DNA of 14,792 nucleotides from Embleya sp040605455 (lineage in GTDB: Bacteria > Actinomycetota > Actinomycetes > Streptomycetales > Streptomycetaceae): contig NZ_JBEXCV010000188.1 of the NCBI RefSeq assembly GCF_040605455.1, positions 1-14,792 on the forward strand, read 5' to 3'. Position 1 is the first letter of the stretch. Each line of letters begins with the position of its first letter. The notes beneath the pieces were generated by a model, which saw only the letters and a list, made by a program, of their open reading frames with translations, was not told where the DNA came from and made no database searches. Shown piece after piece: positions 14,702-14,792 of the stretch. A program made the translations under genes and the position numbers.

Positions 14702-14792
14702 TCAGCCCGCGTCGTCGAGGCCGAAGCGGCCGGCCAGCTCGGCCCCGGCTCGGCGGAGCCAGTGCGCGGCGTCGGCCTGGGCCGCGGTCGCC
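14702..14792 (-). CDS. C-terminal end of a gene running off the window (unknown product)
   Basis: On the minus strand the frame reads ATAAQADAAHWLRRAGAEL, then AGRFGLDDAG, followed by TGA at 14704-14702. Third codon positions are almost all G or C and the composition is protein-like, so this is probably the last 29 residues of a gene entering from the right. It is too short to identify. The same frame continues after the TGA with coding-like codons (RSVGFGPTPEDIRG) to a TAG at 14659-14657, so the TGA could be a premature stop. Confidence 0.45.
   Translation of the reverse strand, partial: ATAAQADAAHWLRRAGAELAGRFGLDDAG

Overview
The window is very GC-rich DNA, and its coding regions strongly prefer G or C at third codon positions. 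The dihydrolipoamide dehydrogenase is close, as I remember the sequence, to the mycobacterial Lpd type. Several genes use GTG starts or weak/absent Shine-Dalgarno sequences. Together this points to a high-GC actinomycete chromosome, most likely a Streptomyces-like organism (Streptomyces, Kitasatospora or Embleya). The taxon is inferred, not proven. The content looks like a chromosomal arm or accessory stretch: metabolic and regulatory singletons, small operons, gene debris and simple repeats. I see no IS element, phage or CRISPR array.

Layout, left to right. A 41/42-bp tandem duplication (13-95) precedes a fused XRE helix-turn-helix plus PNPOx-like flavin-domain protein (165-857, +). Next is lpd (972-2378, +), closed by a strong hairpin (2453-2489). 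A gene of unknown function with lower third-position GC follows (2663-3169, +), with a 7-bp-arm inverted repeat in front of its ribosome binding site. Directly after its stop codon lies the frameshifted, truncated remnant of an alpha/beta hydrolase gene (about 3171-3300). On the minus strand, a four-gene unit runs from 5765 down to 3392: membrane protein, small XRE regulator, zinc-independent MDR oxidoreductase and HAD phosphatase. The first three genes overlap, which suggests translational coupling. Its upstream region carries three copies of an 8-bp ATGTAAAG box. A TPR protein (6017-6685, +) diverges from it and is followed by an amidohydrolase (6832-7989, +) with a terminator hairpin.

A 765-residue protein of unknown family (8242-10539, -) starts two nucleotides after the 3' end of a tRNA-shaped sequence on the same strand (10542-10613). 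Every stem of this tRNA-like element is paired and its anticodon reads CCG (Arg), but its T-loop lacks the universal TTC and its D-loop lacks the GG pair. This is the most unusual object in the window. Next is a divergent MFS exporter / MarR pair (10737-12065, - and 12135-12812, +). Its 69-bp intergenic region holds two TTCGY-CA-RCGAA palindromes over a clear minus-strand promoter, and both genes look leaderless. The MarR gene converges on an RlmG-type rRNA methyltransferase (13056-14213, -) across a 4 x 19-bp tandem repeat and a hairpin. The right end is gene-poor (14214-14701), with a 10-bp tandem repeat and the C-terminal end of one more minus-strand gene that runs off the window and may carry an in-frame stop.

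Functionally, three units look self-regulated: XRE with its membrane protein and oxidoreductase, MarR with its MFS exporter, and possibly the tRNA-like leader with the 765-aa protein. The rest are housekeeping-type genes (lpd, rlmG) or singletons.
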